Of a stretch of DNA of 64,000 nucleotides, positions 52,601 to 62,000 are shown piece by piece. Below the pieces are notes generated by a model. The model searched no databases, was not told the DNA's origin, and saw only the letters and a list, made by a program, of their open reading frames with translations. Location of the stretch: positions 24,904,765 through 24,968,764 of the forward strand of contig NC_089281.1 of NCBI RefSeq assembly GCF_963678975.1. The letters are read 5' to 3'. Each line of letters begins with the position of its first letter. Within the stretch, counting starts at the first letter, position 1. Source of the stretch: Dysidea avara (lineage: Eukaryota > Porifera > Demospongiae > Dictyoceratida > Dysideidae). Made by a program: the position numbers and the translations under genes.

Positions 52601-52805
52601 CCGTCTTCCAGTATTTGAAGCAAACACCCTTAGGTGGCTCACTGTGAGGAGGTACAAGCTGCAGAAGCCTAGGAGTGTGTTGCTCTCTTCTAGGAGGCCA
52701 TGACGGAGTAGAGACCGAATTCCTACTATTGGTATCTCTAGTCTCCTCTTGTAATTGAACACTGTTCAGTTCTTCCTCCATGTCGCGTGGGAATGGGGAT
52801 GGCAT
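22615..52805 (-). CDS. CCCH zinc-finger, helical-repeat (PPR-like) protein with C-terminal SRI-like domain
   Basis: Exons: 52805-52548, 52418-52358, 48351-48126, 47276-47175, 45853-45806, 44184-44059, 39041-38744, 38168-37977, 31946-31863, 27558-27232, 24913-24206, 23296-23114, 22815-22615. All thirteen are GT-AG and close in phase, giving 937 residues. Residues 62-81 form a CX8CX5CX3H finger (C62, C71, C77, H81). Residues about 100-800 are helical; stretches such as AWNYVLTKCCTQQRSAKAME and LSLMVLHCDQRHPSEVL read like PPR/TPR repeats. Residues about 844-925 resemble the SRI domain of SETD2 (FRHNVAQTI, KKITCHEDFTHLA; SETD2 has GRITTTEDFKHLA), which binds the phosphorylated RNA polymerase II tail. 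An RNA-binding factor coupled to transcription is a reasonable inference. The finger-plus-repeat layout recalls vertebrate TOPAZ1, but I am not sure of homology. The last three exons could belong to a separate gene; phase and a GTAAGA donor at 24205 argue against that. Confidence 0.72.
22895..23071. mobile_element. MITE with TA duplication in the last intron of the CCCH-SRI gene
   Basis: Left end CACTGAAACCTCAACACCTC, right end reverse-complemented CAGTGAAACCTCTATAATCC, with TA on both sides (22893-22894, 23072-23073). Same end type as the element at 61547-61966. It occupies most of the 298-bp last intron. Confidence 0.8.
24914..27231. other. Intron of the CCCH-SRI gene (2.3 kb)
   Basis: Unique-looking AT-rich sequence with one GACTGTTCTATTA motif near 26590 and a G-rich tract near 26650. 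No exon recognised. Confidence 0.4.
29240..29370 (+). mobile_element. tRNA-derived SINE, copy 1
   Basis: A tRNA-like head has an A-box-like TGGCAGAGTG and, 44 nt on, a B-box-like AGTTCAAATCC. It is followed by a T-run, ACACTTTCATGCACGTTTTT, and the tail motif GACTGTTCTATTAGAGTATC. The same head-tail order occurs at 45195-45325. Confidence 0.7.
30610..31365 (+). repeat. R1 dispersed repeat, copy C
   Basis: Near full length: starts with the CTTGTTTCAGTACTTTTTAT and ACTTGTTTGTTAACC blocks, then AAGAACTGTTCGAAAAGCAC, GGGACACAAAGGAGGACACT, a short internal duplication (GTCAGTCTGAAGGCATCA) and the GGTTTTTGGGTGATGTT end. Confidence 0.8.
34391..34764. mobile_element. MITE with 7-bp target duplication
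   Basis: Ends CTAGTCTGGCGTAG and CTACGCCAGACTAG are perfect inverted repeats; the homology continues with GCGAGGGTCTGGTGACAGC on the left and its complement on the right. TCCACCT flanks both sides (34384-34390, 34765-34771). 374 bp. Confidence 0.85.
35286..35349. repeat. Tandem array of 22-nt unit
   Basis: Three units of GTGCATATATCTCGTTAAGC plus CA; the third differs by one base in its core. A related inverted copy lies just upstream (GTTAATGAGATATACGCAC). Confidence 0.85.
35430..36295. mobile_element. Foldback element interrupted by a MITE
   Basis: The outer arms (about 35430-35512 and 36205-36295) are inverted copies of a sequence containing GTGATTGTGGGTTTGAATTT and TTGCCAAACAAGCTATGATT. 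The MITE at 35515-36087 sits near its centre. A further hairpin (CATCAACAGTAGTTTG and complement, 36090-36210) lies beside it. Confidence 0.7.
35515..36087. mobile_element. MITE with TA duplication (CAGTGGAACCTGT ends)
   Basis: Left end CAGTGGAACCTGTCTATAAT, right end reverse-complemented CAGTGGAACCTGTGTTACGG, TA on both sides (35513-35514, 36088-36089). 573 bp, no coding capacity. GGTGACCGCTTAAT repeats occur inside the right half. Confidence 0.8.
36352..36451. mobile_element. Short palindromic element, type GGGCACNNGTG
   Basis: 100-bp near-perfect palindrome: TAGTTATACCACGGGCACTT at the left and its complement at the right, short loop. A diverged relative with the same core order is at 39553-39653. 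Confidence 0.75.
37070..37280. mobile_element. Foldback element, family shared with 45614-45766
   Basis: The arms are inverted repeats (AACAGCCAAGGGTGCAGCAT on the left; the right arm reverse-complements to AACAGCCAAGCTGTGAAAAA). Both include GTTTTGAAATCAAAGGTGGC or a close variant. Confidence 0.75.
39185..40645. mobile_element. Possible hAT-like element remnant
   Basis: Left TAGGGCTGTACCGATTCCAC and right end, reverse-complemented, TAGAGCTGCACTGATTCTAG resemble hAT inverted ends. No matching 8-bp target duplication is visible, so the outer limits or the class may be wrong. The palindrome at 39553 lies inside it. Confidence 0.4.
39553..39653. mobile_element. Short palindromic element, relative of 36352-36451
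   Basis: Near-perfect 101-bp palindrome; AGTTGTAACATGGGCACGAG at the left, complement at the right, with GATTTGCC next, matching CTTTGCC in the other copy. Confidence 0.75.
41897..42081. mobile_element. Foldback element (TAGGGATCC arms)
   Basis: 185 bp with about 80-bp arms: left TAGGGATCCAACTGATAAAA, right arm reverse-complemented TAGGGATCCGAGTAATAAAA, both continuing into AACAAGAGATGAATGATNG. Partial copies occur at 49110-49255 and about 33640-33705. Confidence 0.85.
42575..42702 (+). repeat. R1 dispersed repeat, 3' fragment
   Basis: Contains the TTGGAAGCATTTTGGGTC and TATTGTGAGGCTGGCTTTT blocks of the R1 3' half. It ends abruptly at the left arm of the numt-bearing foldback. Confidence 0.6.
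42703..43142. mobile_element. Foldback element enclosing mitochondrial rRNA sequence
   Basis: Inverted arms of about 110 bp (42703-42812 and 43031-43142): CAAGTATAAGGAAA, then TTTTAAGTTCAATTAGGGAT, then AAACAAGGGAGGT and a CTAGTGNACATTTAATC inner edge. The right arm is also the 5' start of R1 copy D, so the arms are R1 termini placed head to head. Confidence 0.75.
42815..43005 (+). rRNA. rnl (fragment): Nuclear fragment of mitochondrial large-subunit rRNA (numt)
   Basis: Carries the most conserved part of large-subunit rRNA domain V: GTGAAGATGC, GACGAGAAGACCCCATGAGC, TTTACTATA and TTGTTGGGGTGAC, in the order and spacing found in animal mitochondrial 16S genes. Only about 190 nt are present, inside a nuclear intron, so it is a non-functional transferred copy rather than an rRNA gene. 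Confidence 0.85.
43143..43880 (+). repeat. R1 dispersed repeat, copy D
   Basis: TTGTTTACTTTTTTTTGTAA start, GGAAGAATGGCACCAGAG, then two tandem partial copies of the TCAGCTATGTTCAGCCTGTT block (about 43300 and 43455), ATGAAAAATACGGACGA, and the CCTCCATGACCCCTAATATA 3' end. Confidence 0.8.
44272..44479. mobile_element. Foldback element in the CCCH-SRI gene
   Basis: 208-bp palindrome with arms of nearly 100 bp; left AACGCAATGTTGTCTCACAA, right complement TAACGCAACGTCATCTCACA; centre near 44374 (CCCATTTCGTTTGGG). It begins 87 bp from the exon at 44059-44184. Confidence 0.85.
45195..45325 (+). mobile_element. tRNA-derived SINE, copy 2
   Basis: A-box-like CGGCTCAGTGG, B-box GGTTCAAATGC, T-run, TTTTTCATGCACTTTTT and the tail motif GACTGTTTTATTAGAGTATC, in the same order as copy 1 at 29240. 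Confidence 0.75.
45614..45766. mobile_element. Foldback element, family shared with 37070-37280
   Basis: Left CTGGGTGAAACAGTTGTGAA, right complement CTGGGTGAAAAAAGTTGTGA, both continuing ATCAAAGG. Shorter than the relative at 37070. Confidence 0.7.
46102..46213. mobile_element. Palindromic element (ATAGTTATATCCC ends)
   Basis: 112-bp near-perfect palindrome; arms share GATATCATTGTTATTACAC. Similar ends (TATATCCCAGTGCGCGGGAG at 46215, and its complement near 46890) suggest an adjacent related element of about 0.7 kb. Confidence 0.75.
47400..48060 (+). repeat. R1 dispersed repeat, copy E
   Basis: TTTGTTTACTTTGTATAACA start, AAAGAACAATATGTGAAGGA, GGGACACAAAGGAGGACACA and the AACCTTCATGATCCCTAATG end. 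Preceded by a hairpin (ACAAGTAGAAGGAAAAAATT and complement). It lies between two exons of the CCCH-SRI gene. Confidence 0.75.
48352..52357. other. Intron of the CCCH-SRI gene (4.0 kb)
   Basis: Contains half of the TAGGGATCC foldback family (49110-49255), tandem recurring motifs (49281-49340), a stretch with several GCGTGGTC or CACGCCCA words (49380-50300), and paired CCCCCTTTTGGAG/ACCCCCTTC blocks (50720 and 51425). A minus-strand open frame at 49435-49870 does not fit the gene's phase. Confidence 0.45.
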
Positions 52806-53039
52806 AGATACCTACAATATGCAACACAGGAAGTCACTGGAAACGTGTGCTTGTTACGTAATTCCGACAGCTGCATCACGTTTTCCGTTTTCGCTTGACG
52901 ACTGCTGCAAAGATTGCGCAAACGTCCGTACACGCATGCGTACGGGAATGCGGAATTTTTTTGTGGTGATTGTGCCAGGTCGATCAGTGATCAGTCCCGG
53001 GGCTCGATCAGTCCGATTGAAAGGATTCAGTCGTTTAAG
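52806..53039. promoter_or_regulatory. Divergent promoter between the CCCH-SRI gene and PYROXD2
   Basis: 234 bp between opposing start codons, locally richer in G+C and CpG (ACGCATGCGTACGGGAATGC near 52933). A tandem GATCAGT motif occurs at about 52982-53011. Shared promoter inferred from position. Confidence 0.55.
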
Positions 53040-56000
53040 ATGCCGTTTCGCCGTTTAACAGTTTACACAAAGCGACTAAACAGCAGTCTACACGGGAAAA
53101 GATATGATGCCATCGTTGTTGGAGGAGGTCAGTACACTTCCCACCCCCGTACAGCGCAGAGACCTTTAGTTAGCTAGTCCATAGATTGTAGATAATGATA
53201 TACAACGATTAGAAATCACTGTGACAGACCTTATAAAACTTCTAATACACATTGCTGCACCCCCTGTGAGACTGAGATGTACATTTTGTTCAACTTGCCT
53301 TCTGCTCAAAGCGTTTCTGTACTTCAGAGTGCTATGTAGGCTTCATCTAGCCAAGTATTAATGTACTATATTCACCTATACGTACACTCTACGCACACAC
53401 TACACATATTCTAACTTACCAGAAAAAACCAGGCACATCACGTCCAGCACACAGTAGCTATTTATGCATTACTATGTAATGTACACATATTTGTTCTGTA
53501 GGACACAATGGCTTGGTGGCTGTAAGTTACCAACTGGAGTATCTCATCTTAATTACTACAAACGTCATAGGCTGCTTATCTTGCAAAAGCTGGTAAAAAT
53601 GTTGTTGTTATTGAACGAAGGCCTGTCCTTGGTGGAGCTGCAGTCACAGAAGAAATCGTACCAGGCTTTAAGTTCTCTCGCTGCTCCTATGTACTCAGCT
53701 TACTACGACCTTACATTATAAAGGACCTTGAACTGAAGGTAACTAAAGTTTTGTTGTGTATACAGGTAGATCTAATAGCAGCTTAAATTGTTTTGCTTTT
53801 CATATATACATGGCATGGAATTATTATTCATTGCAGAAACATGGACTGAAAGTATACCTGAGGAATCCCACTTCATACACTCCTGTGTTGTCAACTAACA
53901 AGTCACTAGCTTTATGGCATGAACGCTATAAAACTCAACAAGAAATTGCCAAGTTTTCTACACAAGATGCTGAGGTCAGCAGTAACAGGAGCTCATGAAG
54001 CACTCGAAAGATGCTTATGAGCTGCTGGTAAATACGTACCATTCAGTGAAGTTGGAATTTACTATTCACATGTGACTATGTGTGTAAATTACATAATGTG
54101 TGAAATTTCATATCACAATTGGAAATGACATATATCTAGAATAAGAAAGAAACTGAGAGTTGTTTAATAAATGATTTTTGTAGTTGTTAATCGTAAAATT
54201 AAATAACTCATCCACATTTACTATTGGTTGATGCCACTTTGTGTTTGTATGTTAGTTCTGTCCATCCAAACATGGTAGAAACACTAATTGGACAGGTGGA
54301 TGTGGTGAAAAATATTATTATTTGTGACCAAGTGTGGGATAATATGGCATGTGGGCTCAAAAGTTTGTGGTTTGTAAAATATATATATTATAAGTATGTT
54401 GTACCTTGTGTATGAAACTTGCATGCCTTTAAGGAGACTTTGATCTTCAAGATTTTTTCATCAGGTTGTAATGCAAACTGACAGCTTAAGTGTCCTTTAC
54501 GGTAACAATGTGTCTTATCACAACAGGCATACCCAATATATGAAGACTGGATAGGCAGACTAACTAAAGCCATTTATCCACTGATAGACAATGAACCTCC
54601 AGATATTCAACAGCTTCTCAACAGGAAATGGACCAATATCACTGGCAAAATGAAACAACTTGTACCTCCATTAACTAGTGGTATGTGTATAGTCCATCAT
54701 TGTGTGGTTTGCCATATACATTTTCAGTAGAGTTTGTTATCCTAACCTAGTAATAATAAAGAAACTATTCAATAGAGTATTTTCAACTGGTGTACAGAAT
54801 TGGTGTATGTTCTATTAGGGTAATTGAACAGTGAGATTAAGAATTGTACACTGATTTTCATCAAACTATCACAGTACTGTTAGGATCATGGTAGTCCCGT
54901 GTTGGCGGTCTCACTTGTGCTTGGAACAATGGTTATGTTGTCATCTAGCCCTTCCATATGCATCTGCTGTTCCGTATCTGTTTTCAGAGTTAGACAGGGG
55001 AATAAGTGGGTTAAAAGAGACATGTATATTATGTTCAAACAAATAAGGAATGATTTTAGTATGTAAATGTGTTATGGTTGTTGTGTGTGAAAGAAAAGAT
55101 TTTACACTCAGCGATAAAACTGTTTGTCTGGGTGGAAGTGTATATGACTGACAACACTTAGTTTATATAGATAATCAGCCTGGAGTGTGTGCACTTCCAG
55201 ATTATGTCTATTACAGTTTGGACTTTGGGGAAAGAATTTCCTAGTTTCTTTGAACTAGTATCAGCACCAGCCTCAAAGATAAGTTCTTTCAGCTGATAAC
55301 CATGCAACTGATGTCGGTATGTTAATATCACATTGTTGACAGATGGTTTGTCTCAGAGCCATTACGAGCCACATTAGCTACTGATGCCATTATTGGAGCT
55401 GTAACCAGTCCTAGATTGCCAGGAAGTGGGTAAGGAAAGTACATATTGCATTTCAGATGCATACTTGTGTGTGTATGTATGTCATAATACAGACAAATTC
55501 TGTGGTTTATAATTTAGTAATATACATACTTTTATCGCAATTCCTGGACTGTTAATAAAACAGTCATGCAAAATTTTGTAACAGAATGTTCAGTCATTAT
55601 TGTTAATTATATATTGTATCATCATGTAGTTATGTATTGCTACATCATGTGATGGGAGAGACAGAAGGACGTCGTCACTCATGGAGTTACGTAGAGGGTG
55701 GAATGGGAGGAGTGTCTTCGGCTATAGCTGCTTCAGCTAAATCACATGGTGCAGAGATTGTGACAGGAATGGTAAGTGATGTATGCTATTCTCTAGTAGC
55801 ATGTACATATCAGTACTTGAGTATGTATAAGAGCATGTACAGTTTATATTTGAAAGTACTTGGCACTTACAGTTCCATGCCTGTCTCTTTAGTCTCTGAC
55901 ACCATTTGATATAATTTTGTATAACAAGCTTCAATACAACAGAATATAAATGTTATGTGAGGCATGCAGGGAGCAATTTTGTGTTGGCTGTAAACTGGAG

Positions 56001-57174
56001 TACAGGTAATGTACTAAAACATTTTGTTCTGCTCTGCACAATAGTTGATTCATTTTTATCATTTCAGCCAGTCAATGAGATATTAGTAGAAGATGGGTCA
56101 GTGGTTGGAGTAAAACTAGAAGATGACAGTGAAGTGAGATCTTCGATTGTACTCTCCAATGCTACACCACACATTACATATATGGAACTACTACGAAAAG
56201 CTAAAGTTAGTTATTTTTCCAGCAGTATGACAATATATATATCAGTTAAAATTGTAAATGATAGGACAGCTTTACAGAGGATTTTATCAAACAGCTAAAC
56301 TCTTATGATTACTCTTCTCAAGTTACGAAAATCAATGGTTAGTGTGTGACCTCTAAAACAAGGTGTACTTTAATACTTGTTGGTGTATAGTGGCACTATC
56401 AGGTCTACCCAGCTTTAAGGCTGACCCCAGTGGTTCATCTCCCTTACCTCATCATCAAGCTACCATACATATTAACACCTGCAACACGGACCTTATCCAC
56501 AAAGCTTATGAAGAAGCTCAAATGGGCCACTGGTCTTCAAGGTATGATTCAAGTTAGAGTTTTTACTGATGTCATCTGTGTTAGACCTATGATAGAGATG
56601 TGTATTCCATCTGTATTGGACCCCACACTGGCTCCTAAGGGTAATCACGTAGCTACAATATTCACCCAGTACACTCCATACACCTTAAATACTGGCCCCT
56701 GGACTGAACAAGATAGGGAAGCATATGCTAATACTGGTTAGTGGACAATGAAATGTCCTACTAGTAACTACATATTTACATACAGTATTTGACTGGATCG
56801 AAGAATATGCTCCTGGATTTCGTAAACTAATTATTGACAAGGAAGTTCTTACCCCTCAGGACTTGGAGAGAATATTTGGGCTTACTGGAGGGGTAAGCTA
56901 ATATACTCTATATGGTTTACCATTTAGCTAGTTTACTTTTAGAACATATTTCATGGAGCGATGTCTTTGGACCAATTATACTTGGCTAGACCCACATACA
57001 CTGCATCCTGTTACCGTGGGCAACTGAAAGGAATGTATTTGTGTGGGAGTGGTAGTCACCCAGGTAATCTTGTGATGTTATATAACAAGGATCATGTGAT
57101 CTCTTGAAGGTGGAGGTGTGATGGGAGCTTGTGGCCACCATGCAGCGCAAATGGTTCTCAATGACATGAAGTAA
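53040..57174 (+). CDS. PYROXD2: Pyridine nucleotide-disulphide oxidoreductase domain protein 2
   Basis: FAD-dependent oxidoreductase of the phytoene-desaturase-like amine-oxidase fold; the human protein is mitochondrial. Exons: 53040-53127, 53502-53521, 53571-53738, 53837-53974, 54527-54680, 55217-55278, 55332-55429, 55630-55771, 56068-56205, 56265-56337, 56391-56541, 56585-56736, 56786-56892, 56943-57063, 57110-57174. This gives 558 residues (human about 581). The FAD-binding motif [16 protein letters not shown] is split by the first intron, next to a 20-nt microexon. Conserved blocks include [89 protein letters not shown] and GGGVMGACG. The N-terminus ([15 protein letters not shown]) is basic and amphipathic, compatible with a mitochondrial signal. 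The junction 55278/55332 has AT-AC borders; every other intron is GT-AG. Confidence 0.95.
55279..55331 (+). other. Apparent AT-AC intron in PYROXD2 (53 nt)
   Basis: Begins ATAAGT and ends TATCAC. Removing it joins SAPASK to [11 protein letters not shown], matching human TAPITK-VLDQWFESEPL without a gap. No GT donor or AG acceptor restores this reading. The donor follows the U2-type AT-AC pattern (ATAAGT) rather than the U12 ATATCC consensus. Confidence 0.7.
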
Positions 57175-57274
57175 AATCAATTTCCACTGAATTACATATA
57201 AATACACATACACATTATGGAGGGATATATAAATGGACATCTGTTATACATTTATAATTGTGTGTTTATAATCC

Positions 57275-58857
57275 TTAACATGAGGTATAAGCTCTGATAA
57301 TGTCGGTGATAGGAGCTCTACACACTGGACACTTCAGGTTCTGTCCCTTCAGCTCCAGACCACATGTGATGCACACACACATGTGACCACAACGGTAGAT
57401 CACTGAGTCAATGTTGCGGTGTAGACAAATGATACATTGACCTGAAGCAATGGGAGGTGTGGGCTGTCCTGCAGTGGCCACAGTAGATGTGGCTCCAACC
57501 ACTATAATTTAAAAATAATAAATGTTTAAGTTTTTTGGTTGTATTATTCTTGCTTACCATTCACTGGTGCTGAAGTGAAATTGGCTGCTTGAACATGAGC
57601 GGTTTGTATATTACAAGCTGCTACCATTGCAGCTGCTACTTCCTGCCTGATGGCTCTCTGGATATCCATCTGCAGGTCAAAACTAATTCTCATCATCTGC
57701 TTCATTTCCCTTAGCTGGTTCTTCATCTGTTCTATGTCACTGCGTAATTCACTGTAGGTTTCTGGCTGTTCATGGTAGGAACTGCGAGTCTCTCTTGCCT
57801 CACGACTATATGTGTTTCTGCGGTGCAGTGACTGCAAGACATTGTCCACTCCTTGGCCAGAACTGACTCTATCAGCTCTCTCCTATACAGAAACAAAATG
57901 TTGAACTTATAACAGCTGTGATGGTACAAGTCAATTAATCACTACATTGTGTGTTATATATGCAAATTGCCACATCATTTTTCATACCTGGATGTGAAGC
58001 TCTAAGACTCCTCGCAGCTCTCCAGATAGAGTTGAAGTTACCAGCTGCCTCTGTACCAGGTTGGAGATTTCAGATACCAGCTCATCCCGTTGCTCTGGTT
58101 CCATTCTGTTTAGAGCTGGGCTGGCTCTCAGCTGGGTGAGAATTTGGCTCTGATCACGATAAGGCATCCTATAGTGTCGCCTTTGTTGCTGTTGATCACG
58201 AGATGATATGGAGCTTCTGGGAAGAGAAGGACTGGACTCAGAGTTCCTAAGCCTTGGTGGTGCTGCTGCTTCACTATCAGCAAACTGGACACGTCTTCTT
58301 GGCCGTCTCTGTGAGCGACGTTGATGCTCGTTCTCCTTATGCTCAATTACCTCCTTAAGCACTTGCTCAAGGTGTTCCTTTTCAACTTCATTTTGAAGAA
58401 ACCCAGTCACTCTATGTTGCTCCAGCAACCTACTCACTTCATGCAGGACCTCTTCAGACATGGTCGAGTCAGATTCCTGTCGGGTCAGCTCCGCTGCTTG
58501 CTCGAACTTCTTTGCGAGCTTTCTCTTCTTCTTGCTGGCTGACTTAGCAAGTCGTGTATCCTTTTGACGTGCAAGTATCTCCAGCATCTTTTTGGTAGTC
58601 TCTTTTGTCTTTGTCACTGGCATGTCATGTTTCATCTTCCTCAGCTCGTACATGATCTCGCTACATCATCATAATTTATAATTTAGCTGCTAAAATACCT
58701 CGCGTTATTCTTACCTCCTGTTTCTAGCTAGAAGTGGCTCGATGTTGATTTCGCTTGGCTGCGGCTTCTCCACGGGGCTAGGTTTAGCGGTCGCCACGAG
58801 CTCAGGTTCCATGTTTTCTCCATCAACGGGACCGACGTTGGTATTTTCTGCCATCAT
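57275..58857 (-). CDS. Coiled-coil protein with C-terminal neuralized-type RING finger
   Basis: Probable E3 ubiquitin ligase. Exons: 58857-58715, 58660-57988, 57882-57558, 57501-57275; in phase, 455 residues. The RING lies at about residues 402-450: CIIC, CGHMCVC and CPVC supply the zinc ligands in C3HC4 order, with DSVIYRCGHMCVC and ITDIIRAY closely resembling the neuralized RING (DSVIYTCGHMCLC, IKDIIKTY). No neuralized (NHR) domain is present. Instead the N-terminal 350 residues are charged and helical, with a Lys-rich segment near residue 85 (ASKKKRKLAKKFEQAA), an Arg/Gln-rich linker (QRRSQRRPRRRVQFADS), Ser-rich patches and a coiled coil near residues 315-350 (EQMKNQLREMKQMM). Convergent with PYROXD2, 100 bp apart. 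The family name is uncertain; the RING is firm. Confidence 0.85.
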
Positions 58858-59072
58858 TAAGCACAGTGTCTCTTCCTATAGCTATTTGTAGTCTGGAATG
58901 TACTTTTATAGGAGATACACAGAGTCAACCATGATTGAGCAACTATATTGCTAAAAATAGCACAGTGCATTACGTATGATTCTAAATTTAAAACAATTGT
59001 TTTCAATAAGCGGGTCTTACTCAAAAAAAACATTTTTTTTGGCTCAAATTCACGGTGAAGACTGGACGAAGT
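58858..59072. promoter_or_regulatory. Divergent promoter between the RING gene and the CCDC172-like gene
   Basis: 215 bp separate opposing start codons. AT-rich, with an A8 tract followed by T8 near 59025-59040. No clear TATA box. Inferred from position. Confidence 0.5.
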
Positions 59073-62000
59073 ATGAGTGAGTTAAACCAATTATTTGAGA
59101 AGCTTTTGCACTCTGAGTTGAGTTTCAACAACAGAATCGAATACCTAAAGAAGTGTGAGTTTGGTTTCTTGCGTATATACAACTTTTTTACGGGTCAAAA
59201 TTTCGCGTCCTGTAGTGAAAGCTGACATACAGTATCACCGGTCTCATTTGGCGCAGTTGTATGAACGAAGCAAAAGTCTTTTTGGAGAACTAGCTGTGAA
59301 GAGACAGACACTAGCTGATGCTGAATTAAACGCGAAATGTGCTGTGATTCATGAAGACACTCTTGAGCAACAAAAGGAAGAACAGTTAAGAGAAAGAAAC
59401 AACCGAAAAGACAGGCTGGTATGTAGTTAATGCAGTGAAATGTTATTATAATTTGTGCAGGCTCAACTTGAAGAGAAGATTGACCAAGAAAGGTGCTCTA
59501 AATCTCAACAGTGAACTTAAACCCCACATCAACTTAATTATTAGTTTCTCATCCTCGATTCAAAATGTCAGTGCAGGAAGGCGGATTTTTATTTATTTTT
59601 TGCTAACTAGATAGCTGAATTAGCTAGCTAAAATGACTCAGAATGCAGTTTTCTTAGACTACTCTAGCAAGGTACCAACCTTTAAAGGTGCTGGATGGCT
59701 GCACTCAGTCACCAGTGGTGCCAAAAATCCTTGATGAAGTAAGAAAAATGGTGATGTAGGTGGGGATGAGGAACTAATAATTAAGTTTATGTGGCCTAAT
59801 ATTCATATTTGATGATGACTAATTCACTTGTTAGCATACCTCTTGTTTTAGGATGGAGTTTGTGTGTTCAGCAAAAAAGTTTGGTACTGAATATGACATG
59901 TGTGGGCTGGGTGCAAAGAAGAGACACGAAGAAGCAAGAGCAACTGTCACCATGTTGGAAGAAAAATTAGATATGCTTAAGAGAGGTAACACGATTAATT
60001 GACTACCACATTTGATGATGTCATTACATAACTATATTGGTGAAGTGTTAATTTTGCAAGCAGGGGCTATGACAACTTTGGTGGGGTTTTAATTTGCCTA
60101 TAATTTCACCTATAAGCCTCACCAAATATAGTCATATCAAAGAGTTGAACATGCAATGGTTTTGTACTGGAACAAGCATGTTTTCATGTTGTAAACATGC
60201 TTGTGCACCTGTACTAAATGTATGGGATATTTTTAAAGCCTCATAACTCTTGCTGGTACAGTATAGCCTAAATATTTTGAGGGGCAATATTTCGAGGTTG
60301 GGCAATGTTGCTAAAAAATTTTCGTGGATTTGCAAACACTCCCAAAATGTATTAGACTATATGGGGGTCTAAATATTTCAAGGCTAACATTTTTGCTGAT
60401 AACCCCCAAAACAGTGAAATCAGCGAAAATTTTAACCCCTCGAAATATTTAGACTATACGGTATCACATGATAAACAGTTCCAGTATTTAAAGGGCTTCA
60501 CAGTGCTACTATAAATGTTTGGGCAGCTGGCCCATGTAACAAAAGTTATTATCAAGAAACGAGTGCTCAGGTGAACCGAACTGGCTATAGATAACTCACC
60601 AAATTAATTTCCTCACTGACGTATATATGGTACGTAGATGAGTAATAGCTCAGAGGAGGCAGGACATACAGATGATAATGCTACAAACACAAAATTCTGC
60701 ATCTAGACTACACACTTGACATCCCACATTATTATCTCCCCTCAACAAGAAATACGAGACGGTATCATCCTTTGCATTACATTTTACCATGTTCATCTAC
60801 TTTCATATATCAGCAGAGTTTTTATCAAGGCCAATAAATGAATGGAATCACTTACCCAACTGAAATGCTAATTGAAATTGATGATTGTGACTCATTTACA
60901 GCTAGCTTACAAACACTTTTACTAATTAATAATACATACAAGTACCTACCTAGCTAATATCTGTAATAGCTATAAATTTCTTTTTTCCCCTGGGCATATC
61001 AAGCTGAGCTGCCTGCCCAGTGACAATAAATAAATATATGGTGCTTTATGTAAACTTCAAAGCTATGTACTTTATTTTGTAAGGGCCCTGGATTTCTTGG
61101 TGAAATAGTGAAAAATCACTATTTTGCACGCCTAAAAGGGGTTCTTCCAAAACAAAGTACATTTTCTTGAAACTTACATGAAGCCCTATCTAATAAATCT
61201 ACTGAGCCTTAGTGAACTTCAATGTTTGCTGGTTTTTAAGAATGACTTTTGAGAAATTTATAAATACTATGATGCAATAAGTAAGCGGTGTGCACATATG
61301 TCCTACCTCCTCTGGTAATGGCTACCAATTCATGGGACAATGATTTAGTACATAGAAATATTAAAGGAAATGTTCATTTGAGGAAGGACTCAGGATATCT
61401 AAGCCTATAGCTACTATGTTTACCGTTGGATTGTGTAAATTTACAATAATCGTGGTCCCTCATTATTTAGTATGCAGTATGCTATAGTCTGGTGGAGCAA
61501 ACTTGTATAATTTTTTCAAATGTTTTGTTGTGAGCCCAGCTATATACAGTCGAACCTCTCTAATCTGACACCAGAATCCTCTCTAATCCAACTAAAATGT
61601 CATTTATCAACACTTTTGTATAGAAAACAACCCCTCTGTACTCTGTAATCCAACACAAGATTTAATCCCCTAGACTTGGAAATACATTGTTTTCGACTTT
61701 TGTAATCCAACAGAGAATAACAGCAGCATTAATAACAATCACAGAAAATAATTTTTAAGTGACCAAAGCATTTAATTGGTTGACAATAATAGAAAAAAAA
61801 GCTTTGCAAATTCTAAAATTAGTTCACGTTAAAAACATTGTGTAATCCATTTTACCTGTAATAATATGACGTAATTCTAGATATCGTACAATGTTGGATT
61901 ACAGAGGTGACTTAATAATCCAACAACCTCCTTAATACTGAGCATTGGATTAGAGAGGTTTGACTGTAATTCTACTGTATGCTTCCCGTAACAGAAATCA

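Larger units (their letters stand above)
59986..61994. other. Intron 4 of the CCDC172-like gene (2.0 kb)
   Basis: Holds two MITEs with TA duplications (60259-60461 and 61547-61966). The remainder is AT-rich without recognised exons. Confidence 0.6.

Noticed and set aside
52780..53177. Plus-strand frames overlapping the CCCH/PYROXD2 promoter
   Set aside because: Other-frame reads through the promoter and the PYROXD2 first exon; the PYROXD2 frame has the conserved FAD motif.
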